DNA of 52,058 nucleotides from assembly GCA_009786715.1 (NCBI GenBank), contig WQRN01000003.1, positions 1-52,058 on the forward strand, in the 5' to 3' direction. Every line of letters starts with the position of its first letter. The first letter of the stretch is position 1. The translations under genes were made by a program, and so were the position numbers. The notes beneath the pieces are model-generated. The model saw only the letters and a list, made by a program, of their open reading frames with translations, ran no database searches and had not been told where the DNA came from. Of this stretch, positions 1-8,271 are shown in pieces. This stretch comes from Treponema sp. GTDB taxonomy: Bacteria > Spirochaetota > Spirochaetia > Treponematales > Breznakiellaceae.

Positions 1-88
1 AAACCAGCCTACTTTCATTACAACAAATGGGATTTCACTGCGCCGGAACCTGCCGCATTATTCATCCACGCCCCTTGACGGGGCGCTG

Positions 89-508
89 TTATTTGTTCCC
101 AACCAAACACATCCACTCGGCTTCGGCGGCAAGTTCATCGCCAACGTAGGCTTTACCGCTCTGCTTAATCATCTTTGGAGAAATTCGCAGGTTTTCAATT
201 TCAGAGCGGACAACATCGCCGGGACGGACCTGGCGGCGGAATTTTACCTTGTCAACCGTGGCAAGAAAGAAAAGTGAGCCGTCCTCAAAAACGCCGAGCT
301 TGCTAAGACCGGCGCCGCCTGATTGAGCCATTGTTTCTACAAGAACAACTCCGGGCACAACAGGGTACTCTGGGAAATGTCCCTTAAAGAAAAATTCAGT
401 CTCCGCGAACAAATGTTCCGCTACAATTTTTTCCTTGCTTGCCTCAACAATTTTATCCACAAATAAAAACGGTTCACGATGCGGCAGCAAACTTTCTATT
501 TCACTCAT
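89..508 (-). CDS. fabZ: 3-hydroxyacyl-ACP dehydratase (FabZ type)
   Basis: Hot-dog dehydratase that removes water from 3-hydroxyacyl-ACP in cytosolic fatty-acid elongation. The protein is 139 aa. The family motif is visible: GHFPEYPVVPGV with His44, followed by Glu58 in VETMAQ, the catalytic pair. I chose the ATG at 508 because a good TAGGAG ribosome site precedes it. A longer frame to 547 exists, but its extra residues come from a short dispersed repeat (529-554). It is the last gene of the fab operon; the gap to fabF is 55 nt, wider than the other gaps in the cluster because of that repeat. FabA would be an alternative, but the length and motif spacing fit FabZ. Confidence 0.93.
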   Translation of the reverse strand: MSEIESLLPHREPFLFVDKIVEASKEKIVAEHLFAETEFFFKGHFPEYPVVPGVVLVETMAQSGGAGLSKLGVFEDGSLFFLATVDKVKFRRQVRPGDVVRSEIENLRISPKMIKQSGKAYVGDELAAEAEWMCLVGNK

Positions 509-528
509 AATACAAACTCCTAAAATAA

Positions 529-554
529 CTCTGCGTTTTCTGCGCATCTGCGAG
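529..554. repeat. Short CGCAGAG-type dispersed repeat, copy 1
   Basis: On the minus strand the fabF-fabZ gap reads CTCGCAGATGCGCAGAAA followed by ACGCAGAG, a run of degenerate CGCAGA units. A second, longer copy of the same type lies inside a radical SAM gene at 9237-9270. The repeat explains why the fabZ frame is open upstream of its real start. Confidence 0.6.
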
Positions 555-563
555 AAAAAAGCT

Positions 564-1832
564 CTACTCGTATTTCTTGAATACCACTACACCGTTGTGT
601 CCGCCGAAACCGAGCGAGCCTGATGCTGCGGCTTTTACTTCACCGTATTGTACTTTATTGGGTACATAGTCCAAATCGCATTCGGGAGCCGGATTGTCAA
701 GGTTGATTGTGGGCGGGAAAAATCCGTCGCGAATCGCTAGAACGCAGACAATGGCTTCGATGCCGCCGGCTCCGGCGATGCAGTGGCCGTGCATACTCTT
801 TGTGCTTGAAATTTTCATTTTGTAGGCATGATCCCCAAAAGCCATTTTAATCATTTTAGTTTCTGTAGGATCGTTTATTTCTGTTGATGTTCCGTGCGCG
901 TTGTAATACTGGATTTCTTCAGGTTTCATTTCCGCGTCTGCAAGAGCGAGCCTTACCGCGTTTGCTCCGCCGTTTCCTTCAGGATCGGGAGATGTTATGT
1001 GATACGCGTCCGCTGTCGCGCCGTACCCTGCAAGCTCGGCAAGAATTTTCGCGCCGCGCGCTTTTGCGTGTTCTTCGCTTTCAAGAATCATAACGCCTGA
1101 GCCTTCGCCCATTACAAAGCCGTCGCGGTCTGCGTCAAAGGGGCGGGAAGCTTTTTCAGGTTCGTTGCAGCGTTTTGTGGAAAGCGCTTTAAGCATCTGG
1201 AAACCGCCTACAGCAAAGGGGACTATTACAGCTTCTGTGCCGCCTGCAATCACCACATCGCAGCGGCCGCTGCGGATTAAATCAAGACCTTGCCCTATCG
1301 CGTCTGTGCCTGCGGCGCAAGCAGTTACCTGAGTATAAGCCGGCCCTTTTGTGCCGAACATCATCGAGACATTTCCGGCTGCTTCATTTGGAATCATCAT
1401 TGGGACTGTAAGAGGCAGCATTCTTTTCGGGCCGTCGTTAAAAAGTTTTTTCATCGATTCGCTTACTGTTTCGAATCCGCCGATGCCGTTGCCAAGCACG
1501 ATGCCGGTTCTTTCAGCTTTGCTTTTTACCGGCCTCTTGCCGTCAGCCTCTGCGTCGCCCATTAGCCCTGCTTGAATCAAAGCCTGAGCTGTAGCCGCTA
1601 CCGCGAACTGAGTAAAGCGGCACATCTTGCGCGCTTCTTTTTTATCCATCCAAAGGCCTGTGTCAAAATCTTTTACTTCACCAGCAATCTTTACATCAAA
1701 ATCGGTGGTGTCAAATGAAGTGATTGGGCCTATGCCGCTTTTCCCGGCTTTTAAAGCCGCGCAAAATTCTTCAACATTGTTACCGATGGGAGTAATCGCT
1801 CCCATTCCTGTTACTACTACTTTCTTTTTCAT
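564..1832 (-). CDS. fabF: 3-oxoacyl-ACP synthase II
   Basis: Condensing enzyme that extends acyl-ACP by two carbons with malonyl-ACP. At 422 aa it has the usual length. The thiolase-fold triad is complete: Cys172 in TACAAGTDAIG, His313 in NAHGTSTEIND and His350 in STKSMHGH. The start follows an AGGAGG site that overlaps the stop codon of fabG, with 11 nt between the genes, so the two are probably translationally coupled. It is the fourth gene of the fab operon. FabB is less likely because of the length and the sequence around the active site. Confidence 0.96.
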   Translation of the reverse strand: MKKKVVVTGMGAITPIGNNVEEFCAALKAGKSGIGPITSFDTTDFDVKIAGEVKDFDTGLWMDKKEARKMCRFTQFAVAATAQALIQAGLMGDAEADGKRPVKSKAERTGIVLGNGIGGFETVSESMKKLFNDGPKRMLPLTVPMMIPNEAAGNVSMMFGTKGPAYTQVTACAAGTDAIGQGLDLIRSGRCDVVIAGGTEAVIVPFAVGGFQMLKALSTKRCNEPEKASRPFDADRDGFVMGEGSGVMILESEEHAKARGAKILAELAGYGATADAYHITSPDPEGNGGANAVRLALADAEMKPEEIQYYNAHGTSTEINDPTETKMIKMAFGDHAYKMKISSTKSMHGHCIAGAGGIEAIVCVLAIRDGFFPPTINLDNPAPECDLDYVPNKVQYGEVKAAASGSLGFGGHNGVVVFKKYE

Positions 1833-1843
1833 TTTTAATCCTC

Positions 1844-2578
1844 CTAGAAGTACATTCCGCCGTCTACGGGCAATACCTGCCCCGTAATATATGATGAATC
1901 ATCAGATGCAAAAAACAATACCGCTTTTGCAACATCACTTTGCTGTCCCGGGCGTTTCAATGGAACGCCGTCCAACATTTTTTTCTTAACTTCTTCAGGC
2001 AGTACAGCAGTCATATCTGTTTCGATATAACCAGGAGCGATCGCGTTAGCGCGCACTCCGCGGGACGCAACTTCGTTTGCGATACTTTTTGTTACAGCGA
2101 TAAGCCCGGATTTGCTCGCGGCGTAATTTGCCTGCCCGCCGTTGCCGTGAATACCTACAATGCTCGCCATGTTGATGATAGAACCTGCGCGCTTTTTTAT
2201 CATATCTCTTGCCACAGTGCGCGATACAAAAAACGCCGCGGAAAGATTTATATCTATTACTTTCTGCCATTCTTCTATGGACATTCTAAAAGAAAGATTG
2301 TCCTTTGTGATGCCAGCGTTATTAACAAGGATATCAAAACCGCCTGATTCTTTTACCGCGTTTTCAATCGCGCCGTCTATTGCGGAAAGCTGTGAAAGAT
2401 CCAGCTGCACCCAATGAAGTTTTCCTTTTGCCGCCGCGTTTCTGTCCGCAAAATCTTCGGGCGTTTTATAATCCAAACCCCAAACTTCGGCTCCTTCAGC
2501 GATAAATAAATCGGCTATTGTTTTTCCGATTCCTCTTAAAGCGCCTGTAACTAAGGCTTTTTTGTTTTCAAGTCTCAT
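1844..2578 (-). CDS. fabG: 3-oxoacyl-ACP reductase
   Basis: Short-chain dehydrogenase that reduces 3-oxoacyl-ACP with NADPH. The 244 aa protein shows the Rossmann motif TGALRGIG (11-18), NNAG (86-89) and the catalytic set Asn111, Ser139, Tyr152 and Lys156 (YAASK). It sits between fabD (15 nt gap) and fabF (11 nt gap) on the minus strand and has an AAGGAG site before its ATG. Genome context makes the fatty-acid role firm; alone, the family is broad. Confidence 0.95.
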   Translation of the reverse strand: MRLENKKALVTGALRGIGKTIADLFIAEGAEVWGLDYKTPEDFADRNAAAKGKLHWVQLDLSQLSAIDGAIENAVKESGGFDILVNNAGITKDNLSFRMSIEEWQKVIDINLSAAFFVSRTVARDMIKKRAGSIINMASIVGIHGNGGQANYAASKSGLIAVTKSIANEVASRGVRANAIAPGYIETDMTAVLPEEVKKKMLDGVPLKRPGQQSDVAKAVLFFASDDSSYITGQVLPVDGGMYF

Positions 2579-2593
2579 AAAAACTCCTTTTAA

Positions 2594-3553
2594 TTATGCG
2601 CCGATTTTGGCGATGTCTTCTTTTGTTCCAGCCGCGAAAACAGGAATCTCGCTTCCTGAATCTTTCCATAAACCCTGTAAAACTTTTCCGGGTCCGACTT
2701 CCAAACACGCTTCTGCGCCGCAAGAGGTTATTGACGCTTGTTCATCCACCCATCGGACAGGGTTTGTAATTTGTTTTACGGCAAGCTCTTTCGCTTCCGC
2801 GCCTGAAGCAATCTTTTTGCCTGTTACGTTTGAAAAAATTGTAATACTTGGATCGTTAAATGTTATCTTATCAAGAACCGGCGTAAAACCTTCCAGAGCG
2901 GCGGCCATAAGCGGCGAATGGAATGGGCCTGCAACCTGTAAGCGTATAACGCGCTTTGCTCCGGCTTCTTTAAAACGGTTTTCCGCATCTGTTAATGCCG
3001 CCGCTGTTCCGCTTACAACAACTTGCTTTAGCGAGTTAATGTTAGCCGCATATAAATCGTTTAAACCTTCGCCTTTCCATTTAGCGATTAATTCTTCAAC
3101 CTGATCAGGGGCAAGGCCGACGATCGCCGCCATTCCCGGCGCTGCCGAAGCGTCTCCGCCTGCGGCTTCTCGCAGTTTATCCGCGGCCTTCTGCATTGCC
3201 TCGCCTCTTGCTTTAACAAGACGCAGGCAATCTTCCGCAGTTACAATACCTGCGCACACTAAAGCGGCGTATTCGCCGAGACTGAAACCTGCGCAAGCGG
3301 CAGGTTTGTACCCTTGATCACTCAAGAATGCCGCCGCCGCCAAATTGGCAACAGTAATTACAGGCTGCGAAACATCTGTGCGCTTAAGGTTATCGGCGTC
3401 AGACTGAAGAAGATCTTTTACATCTTTTCCGAAAATTTCTGACGCTTTATCAAAGAGCGATTTTACAGCGGCGGATTCCAGCAAATCCATCGCCATACCG
3501 GAATACTGGGCTCCCTGCCCGGGAAACAAATACACTACATTTTGTTTATTCAT
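2594..3553 (-). CDS. fabD: Malonyl-CoA:ACP transacylase
   Basis: Transfers malonyl groups from CoA to ACP, supplying the extender for FabH and FabF. The 319 aa protein carries GQGAQYSG (12-19), the nucleophile Ser91 in GFSLG, Arg116 and catalytic His212 in GPFHSPLM. The usual GHSLGE motif reads GFSLGE here, a conservative oddity next to the nucleophile. Second gene of the operon, 19 nt after fabH, with an AAAGG-type ribosome site. Confidence 0.95.
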   Translation of the reverse strand: MNKQNVVYLFPGQGAQYSGMAMDLLESAAVKSLFDKASEIFGKDVKDLLQSDADNLKRTDVSQPVITVANLAAAAFLSDQGYKPAACAGFSLGEYAALVCAGIVTAEDCLRLVKARGEAMQKAADKLREAAGGDASAAPGMAAIVGLAPDQVEELIAKWKGEGLNDLYAANINSLKQVVVSGTAAALTDAENRFKEAGAKRVIRLQVAGPFHSPLMAAALEGFTPVLDKITFNDPSITIFSNVTGKKIASGAEAKELAVKQITNPVRWVDEQASITSCGAEACLEVGPGKVLQGLWKDSGSEIPVFAAGTKEDIAKIGA

Positions 3554-3572
3554 CTTTTTTCTACCTTTATCC

Positions 3573-4616
3573 TTACCAAATTATTATATTACCGCCGTAG
3601 GTCAGGCCTCCGCCGAATCCTACAGTTAAAATTATATCGCCTTTCTTTATTAAACCGTTTCGGTTCATTTCATCTAACGCAAGAGGAATTGTCGCGGCGG
3701 AAGTGTTGGCGTATTCTTCGATATTCATATAAAATTTTTCAGCCGGAATGTGCAGTCTGATCCTTGCCGCTTTTACAATACGCGCGTTCGCTTGATGCGG
3801 AATAATCCACGCGACATCATCTATGCTTAAATTGGCGGATTCCATAAGCGCTTTAATTGTATCGGACATCGCTCCAACAGCGAAATTGTAAACTTCCTGC
3901 CCGTTCATTTCAACGCAGATTCCATTATCGATAACTTCGCCTTTTTTAAAGGGGTTTCGCGTGCCGCCTCTTCGCATAACAAGGCTTTCAGCGCCTGTAC
4001 CGTCGGCATACATAAGGGTTTTTTGCAAACCTGTTTTACCGCCCTGGCAGCATTCGCCTTTTTTTTCTATAACCACCGCTCCCGCGCCGTCGCCGAAAAG
4101 AACGCATGTTTTTCTATCATCCCAATTCATCACTTTGCTGAGCATTTCGGCGCCGATAACAAGGGCGCGTTTGCGTTGTGAATCGTTATTTAAAAGCCCT
4201 GCGGCTGTCTCAAGCCCGAAAACAAAACCGGTGCAGCCGGCGACAAGATCCATCGCGGCGGCGTTTTTCGCTCCAATCTTAGCCTGTACAAGGCAGGCGG
4301 TAGACGGGGTACCGAAATAATCCGGCGTAACTGTCGCGGTAATAATTATATCGATTGTTTCCGCTATTTCAGCGGCGGCTTTATCTCTCTGCGCCGGGTC
4401 ATCGCCTGAGTAACCGGCTGCCATAGCAAGAGCATTTTTCGCCGCTTCCGCCGCTAAGTCGCTGCAGGCGGTAGATTCATCCGAAAAATGGCGGTTGCCA
4501 ATACCTGTGTGGGATCTGATCCACTCGTCAGTGGTATCGATCTGGGTCGCCAATTCTTCGTTACTTACTTTTTTAGGCGGTACAGCCCGCCCTGTTCCAA
4601 TAATTTCAATAGCCAT
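3573..4616 (-). CDS. fabH: 3-oxoacyl-ACP synthase III
   Basis: Starts fatty-acid synthesis by condensing an acyl-CoA with malonyl-ACP. The Cys-His-Asn triad is present: Cys128 in VAGCTGF, His274 in IPHQANARI and Asn304 in YANTSAA. At 347 aa it is about 20-30 residues longer than typical FabH; the extra length includes a stretch near residues 67-85 rich in Ala, Asp and Lys. It is the first gene of the fab operon. An AAAAGG site precedes the ATG and a candidate operator (4628-4650) lies 11 nt upstream, so the whole operon may be controlled there. Confidence 0.95.
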   Translation of the reverse strand: MAIEIIGTGRAVPPKKVSNEELATQIDTTDEWIRSHTGIGNRHFSDESTACSDLAAEAAKNALAMAAGYSGDDPAQRDKAAAEIAETIDIIITATVTPDYFGTPSTACLVQAKIGAKNAAAMDLVAGCTGFVFGLETAAGLLNNDSQRKRALVIGAEMLSKVMNWDDRKTCVLFGDGAGAVVIEKKGECCQGGKTGLQKTLMYADGTGAESLVMRRGGTRNPFKKGEVIDNGICVEMNGQEVYNFAVGAMSDTIKALMESANLSIDDVAWIIPHQANARIVKAARIRLHIPAEKFYMNIEEYANTSAATIPLALDEMNRNGLIKKGDIILTVGFGGGLTYGGNIIIW

Positions 4617-4627
4617 AATACCTTTTA

Positions 4628-4650
4628 TGACAAATTCACATATTTTGTCA
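4628..4650. promoter_or_regulatory. Candidate operator of the fab operon (TGACA-N13-TGTCA)
   Basis: Inverted repeat with arms TGACAAA and TTTGTCA, 11 nt upstream of the fabH ATG and just downstream of the predicted promoter. A repeat of the same length and ends occurs before the acyl-CoA synthetase gene (47425-47447). No regulator for it is identified in the window. Confidence 0.5.
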
Positions 4651-4657
4651 TGCCCCT

Positions 4658-4686
4658 ATTTTTTACAAATTTCTTGCTTTTGTCAA
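4658..4686 (-). promoter_or_regulatory. Predicted fab operon promoter
   Basis: On the minus strand TTGACA (4686-4681) is followed after 17 nt by AAAAAT (4663-4658). Transcription would begin close to 4651, at the edge of the 4628-4650 inverted repeat. The -35 is perfect, the -10 matches 4 of 6. Confidence 0.5.
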
Positions 4687-4701
4687 GATGTTTTTTTGAC
4701 A
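4681..4701. repeat. Second inverted repeat between fabH and the PflA-like gene
   Basis: TGTCAA (4681-4686) and TTGACA (4696-4701) form a 6-bp inverted repeat with a 9-nt spacer. The left arm coincides with the -35 box of the fab promoter on the minus strand. Confidence 0.35.
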
Positions 4702-4753
4702 CTGAAGAACTTTTTTCGGTTGCAAGAACAATGGTCTCAATTATTAAATATGG

Positions 4754-4759
4754 TATACT
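4754..4759 (+). promoter_or_regulatory. Extended -10 box directly before a start codon
   Basis: TGG-TATACT ends 6 nt before the ATG at 4766. Transcription should start at or next to the ATG; there is no Shine-Dalgarno sequence. No good -35 is visible. Confidence 0.5.
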
Positions 4760-4765
4760 TTCGCA

Positions 4766-5719
4766 ATGTTGGATCTTTATAAATCCTGCAAATTGTGCCC
4801 AAGAAACTGCGGTATTAACCGCCTTAAGGGAGAAATCGGTTATTGCGGGGAAACACCGGATTTAAGGATAGGAGCTGCTGTCATTCACAAGGGGGAAGAG
4901 CCGCCGCTTACGGGCAAGGGCGGATCCGGAACAATTTTTATAAGCGGATGTAATTTGGGCTGCGCTTTTTGTCAGAATTATCAGCTCTCCAAAGGAGGGC
5001 AGGTATCGCAAACCAGTTTGGGAAGGACAGTTTCTCCTGAGGAGTTTGCAAAAATATGCGTTCTGCTAGAAAAGAATGGAGCGGAAAATATCAATATTGT
5101 AACAGGGAGCCACGCGGTTCCCGGTATAATTGAAGGGTTTAAAGAAGCAAAAAAACAGGGATTATCGCTTCCAATACTTTGGAATTCTTCAGGCTACGAC
5201 AGCCGGGAAGCTCTGGAACTATTAAGTGATTATATTGATATTTATCTGCCGGATTTAAAGACTCTGGACTCAGCTCTTGCGCAAAAATTTTTTAACGCGC
5301 CCGATTATCCTGAAACAGCGAAAGCGGCTATTTTAAAAATGCTCGGCATACTGGAAAAAAAATCGCTGCATGACGCGCGCGAAAAAATCATTATACGCCA
5401 CCTTGTTTTACCCGGTTTTCTTGAGTCCACACGCTCTGTGCTTAAGTGGTTTGCAGATAACATAAAAGATCGCGCCCTGCTTTCGTTAATGACACAATAT
5501 ACTCCGATTCCGAACAGAGAAAGAGAAATGCCGAATCGTTATTTAACGGAAAAAGAATATAAAAATGTTTTAAAGTGGCTGGAAGAATTTGAAATTAACG
5601 ACGGATTTTGTCAGGAGCTTGTTACAGGCAGCGATTGGCTGCCTGATTTCAAGCTAAATAATCCATTTTCATCGGAACTATCAGTTCCTGTTTGGCATTT
5701 CTCTACCAGCCGAACTTAA
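4766..5719 (+). CDS. Radical SAM protein, PflX / pyruvate formate-lyase activase-like
   Basis: A 317 aa radical SAM protein of the type annotated as putative pyruvate formate-lyase activating enzyme (COG1313). The [4Fe-4S]/SAM motif is at Cys62, Cys66 and Cys69 in GCNLGCAFCQNY. Four more cysteines (8, 11, 15, 27) in the first 30 residues could hold a second metal site, as is usual in this family. The substrate is unknown; it should generate a 5'-deoxyadenosyl radical in an anaerobic cytosol. No ribosome site precedes the ATG; a -10 box sits 6 nt upstream, so the mRNA is probably leaderless. The 3' end overlaps the convergent outer-membrane gene by 17 bp. Confidence 0.85.
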   Translation: MLDLYKSCKLCPRNCGINRLKGEIGYCGETPDLRIGAAVIHKGEEPPLTGKGGSGTIFISGCNLGCAFCQNYQLSKGGQVSQTSLGRTVSPEEFAKICVLLEKNGAENINIVTGSHAVPGIIEGFKEAKKQGLSLPILWNSSGYDSREALELLSDYIDIYLPDLKTLDSALAQKFFNAPDYPETAKAAILKMLGILEKKSLHDAREKIIIRHLVLPGFLESTRSVLKWFADNIKDRALLSLMTQYTPIPNREREMPNRYLTEKEYKNVLKWLEEFEINDGFCQELVTGSDWLPDFKLNNPFSSELSVPVWHFSTSRT

Positions 5720-6941
5720 ATCCGATTTTCAAACCAAAACCGGCTCCCGACCAGCTCTTGGCAAAATCCTGCGATCTGAGATCCGCGCCAATATTAAATT
5801 CAAAAGCTCTTAAGTTAAGCGCAAGATCAAGACTGTTCACAAACATACGATCGGTGTAACAAAGTCCGAGAGTGGCAATAAAACAATTGGCGAGGTTCAA
5901 TCTGGCGCTGAGTCCGGCTTCGATAGAGCCTACGTCATTGTAAAGTTCATTAACGCAGAATCCAAGCATCGGCATAACTGTAAGCAGTTTGCTTCCGAAC
6001 AGCGGACGCCACTCAACAGTTAAAATCATTTTAAACGGACGCCTGACTCCAACTTCCGTATCGCTGCTGAAAATAGGTTCGTTTTCGGTACCGCTGAAAA
6101 AATCCTCTAACTCAGTAAAATCCAATACCGCGTCTCTGCCAATGCGCCCGTTCATACGCATACGATCATACATTTTTGAAGACACAATCGGAACATTAAT
6201 GAAGTCCAAAGAAACGTCAAAATCAAGGATCGGCAGTATTTTTGTTAACCCGATTTCTTTGGCAAGCGGATATTCAACTCCAACAGTGAAGTCCAAACCC
6301 GGCTTTGAAGTAACGGCATACATATCTCCCTGCGCGGCAATACCGGTATACAGCTGCAAATCGTAATCTATAAACAGCTTTGTTCCTTCGTCGGTATTAC
6401 TCATTGTGTATGTAAGCGAAGGCGGTTTAATGTACGCGAGAGCGTAAAAGAGCGACGGATTAACTTTAATCTTGAATTTTTGAACATTAAAAGTTGCTTT
6501 CGCTGTAACCGCCGCAAACGCAGCGCCCGCAATATCCGCGACTTCTTTATTCGCTTCGCTCAGCGTAAGCATTGTGCCGGGAAGACCGAATACTCCCATG
6601 CTTTCCACATCGGTTGAAAGGCCGAAACCCCATCCTTTTTTTGTTTTAAAATTAAAATAAAAAGGCGTTATACCAATTCCGAAATTCAAATTAAAACCGT
6701 CGTTTAAATCATCAAGATTCAATTTTATTGTATCCTGAAAAATATCAGAAACTGAAAGGAAGTCATTTGTAAAGTTGAAGTTCATATTGAGAATACCAAC
6801 TTCAAAACGGCGGTCTTCAACCAAGAACGGTCTCTTAGCGCCTACATCAAGAGGATCATCGCCGAAAGGCTCCTCTACAGCGAAAACGCCGAAGGGAAGA
6901 GCGAACATCAATATAAATAAAATAATTGTAAATTTTTTCAT
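5703..6941 (-). CDS. Predicted outer-membrane beta-barrel protein
   Basis: A 412 aa exported protein with a classic signal peptide (MKKFTIILFILMFALPFGVFA, cut as a shorter stretch near residue 21). The rest alternates polar and hydrophobic residues with many Phe, Tyr and Gly, and the chain ends in aromatic residues (KFGW), typical of beta barrels. I recognise no named family. The ribosome site GGGGG overlaps the stop of the lipoprotein gene 9 nt upstream, so the two are almost certainly made together. Function unknown; a spirochaetal porin-like role is an inference. Confidence 0.65.
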   Translation of the reverse strand: MKKFTIILFILMFALPFGVFAVEEPFGDDPLDVGAKRPFLVEDRRFEVGILNMNFNFTNDFLSVSDIFQDTIKLNLDDLNDGFNLNFGIGITPFYFNFKTKKGWGFGLSTDVESMGVFGLPGTMLTLSEANKEVADIAGAAFAAVTAKATFNVQKFKIKVNPSLFYALAYIKPPSLTYTMSNTDEGTKLFIDYDLQLYTGIAAQGDMYAVTSKPGLDFTVGVEYPLAKEIGLTKILPILDFDVSLDFINVPIVSSKMYDRMRMNGRIGRDAVLDFTELEDFFSGTENEPIFSSDTEVGVRRPFKMILTVEWRPLFGSKLLTVMPMLGFCVNELYNDVGSIEAGLSARLNLANCFIATLGLCYTDRMFVNSLDLALNLRAFEFNIGADLRSQDFAKSWSGAGFGLKIGFKFGW

Positions 6942-6950
6942 GATGTCCCC

Positions 6951-8216
6951 CTACAGTCCTAATCCTGTCAGCGCCAGCGGAGCGGTAACTTTGACTTTTG
7001 TCTCCACCTCAAGTTTTTTTAAAACTAATGTTCTAGGTATTGATATTTCCGCATTATTTTTAAACAAAACTTCAATTTTTGGAGCAAACGGCCACTTTTC
7101 GATAATGGCATTCATTTCAGTTGAATTAAAATCAACCGTAATTGTATTGGAGCCGAATTGGATTGCAGGGAAATTAATATAATTTAGATCGCCGGAATTA
7201 CCGTTAGTTATTTTAATTTCCGCGTTCTTAAACGGAAGAGGATTAATTGTAAGTATCATTTTTATTTTTTCAATGTGAACTTCCATATCGCCAAGCTCCG
7301 CGAGACTGCCTCCTCTTTCTCTTCCAAGAATATCGTTAGGCACTCCGTCTTCGTCATCATCTTCTTCACTTAGATCGATTAAAGTGTAAGAACCTGTGCC
7401 GGCTGAAACCAGTTTTAAAGGAATCATAATAGCCAGGACAACATTAATATCTTCGTTTGCCGTAAGCATCTGTTTTGTAAGCGTTGCGTCGCTGGAAATT
7501 TCGACACTTATGGAAAAATCTTCTAGGCCATCGCTGATCGGCAGCGATAATTCACTGCCGCCTGCAGGCAGAACATTACTATTGTAGGTATTCGCTTCAT
7601 TGTTAATGTCTGACCAATTTGGAACGGTGTTATTATTGGCTTTCTCTTCATCATTAATTGTGATTGAAAGAACGCTGGCGATAGGGTGACCGTAAATATA
7701 CAGCTTTGTTTTAATGCCGGCGCTATCTAATTTGAACGGAAAATCTTCTCCGAGTAAATCCTGGAAATTCAATGACGGCATATCAAAACTTTCATCACCG
7801 GAAGTGTTGAATTGAGGAAATCCATCTATATCGAAACCAAGATCATCATTGTCAAACGGTATCCCGCCCGGAAATTGATTATCAATAAGATCAAATATAT
7901 CATCGAGTTCCGGCGTAGTATATTCGCTTGACATGTTAAAATTCTGTTTAAGCACTTCAACATAAACTAACAATGTTTTTGTAGTTATACTGTTATGCAC
8001 ACAGTCGTAAATTTTAACAGGACTTTCTTCATCTTCGTTAAAACCGGCGAACATGTCGTCGAATATTCCGGACAATAGATCGCTTACATCATAATTCGCG
8101 GTAAGCGTAAGTTTTGGTGATCCCGTTATTTCCACAGCAGTCGGGATCTTGATTTCGCATGCATAAAAACAAAATATAGATATGGCCAAAGCCAAATAAA
8201 TGATACGTTTTTTCAT
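6951..8216 (-). CDS. Predicted lipoprotein, paired with an outer-membrane protein
   Basis: A 421 aa protein with a lipoprotein signal sequence ending FYAC, Cys20 being the lipidation site. The ATG at 8216 is chosen because AAGGAGG lies 8 nt upstream; the longer frame to 8354 overlaps the preceding gene and lacks such a site. The mature part is rich in Asp, Glu and Asn, with an acidic stretch around residues 300-315 (SEEDDDEDG). No family is recognised. It may be a surface or periplasmic adhesin-like or structural protein working with the downstream barrel protein, but this is inference from gene order. Confidence 0.7.
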   Translation of the reverse strand: MKKRIIYLALAISIFCFYACEIKIPTAVEITGSPKLTLTANYDVSDLLSGIFDDMFAGFNEDEESPVKIYDCVHNSITTKTLLVYVEVLKQNFNMSSEYTTPELDDIFDLIDNQFPGGIPFDNDDLGFDIDGFPQFNTSGDESFDMPSLNFQDLLGEDFPFKLDSAGIKTKLYIYGHPIASVLSITINDEEKANNNTVPNWSDINNEANTYNSNVLPAGGSELSLPISDGLEDFSISVEISSDATLTKQMLTANEDINVVLAIMIPLKLVSAGTGSYTLIDLSEEDDDEDGVPNDILGRERGGSLAELGDMEVHIEKIKMILTINPLPFKNAEIKITNGNSGDLNYINFPAIQFGSNTITVDFNSTEMNAIIEKWPFAPKIEVLFKNNAEISIPRTLVLKKLEVETKVKVTAPLALTGLGL

Positions 8217-8271
8217 TTTATGCCTCCTTATTAAAATATACTGCAATATGGCGAATTTGTCCATATTTAGC

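Noticed and set aside
1..18. Possible minus-strand gene start (MKVGWF) at the left edge
   Set aside because: Only six codons are visible and no ribosome site precedes it.
69..85. Hairpin CGCCCC/GGGGCG after fabZ as a terminator
   Set aside because: No U-run on either strand, so it cannot be called a terminator with confidence.
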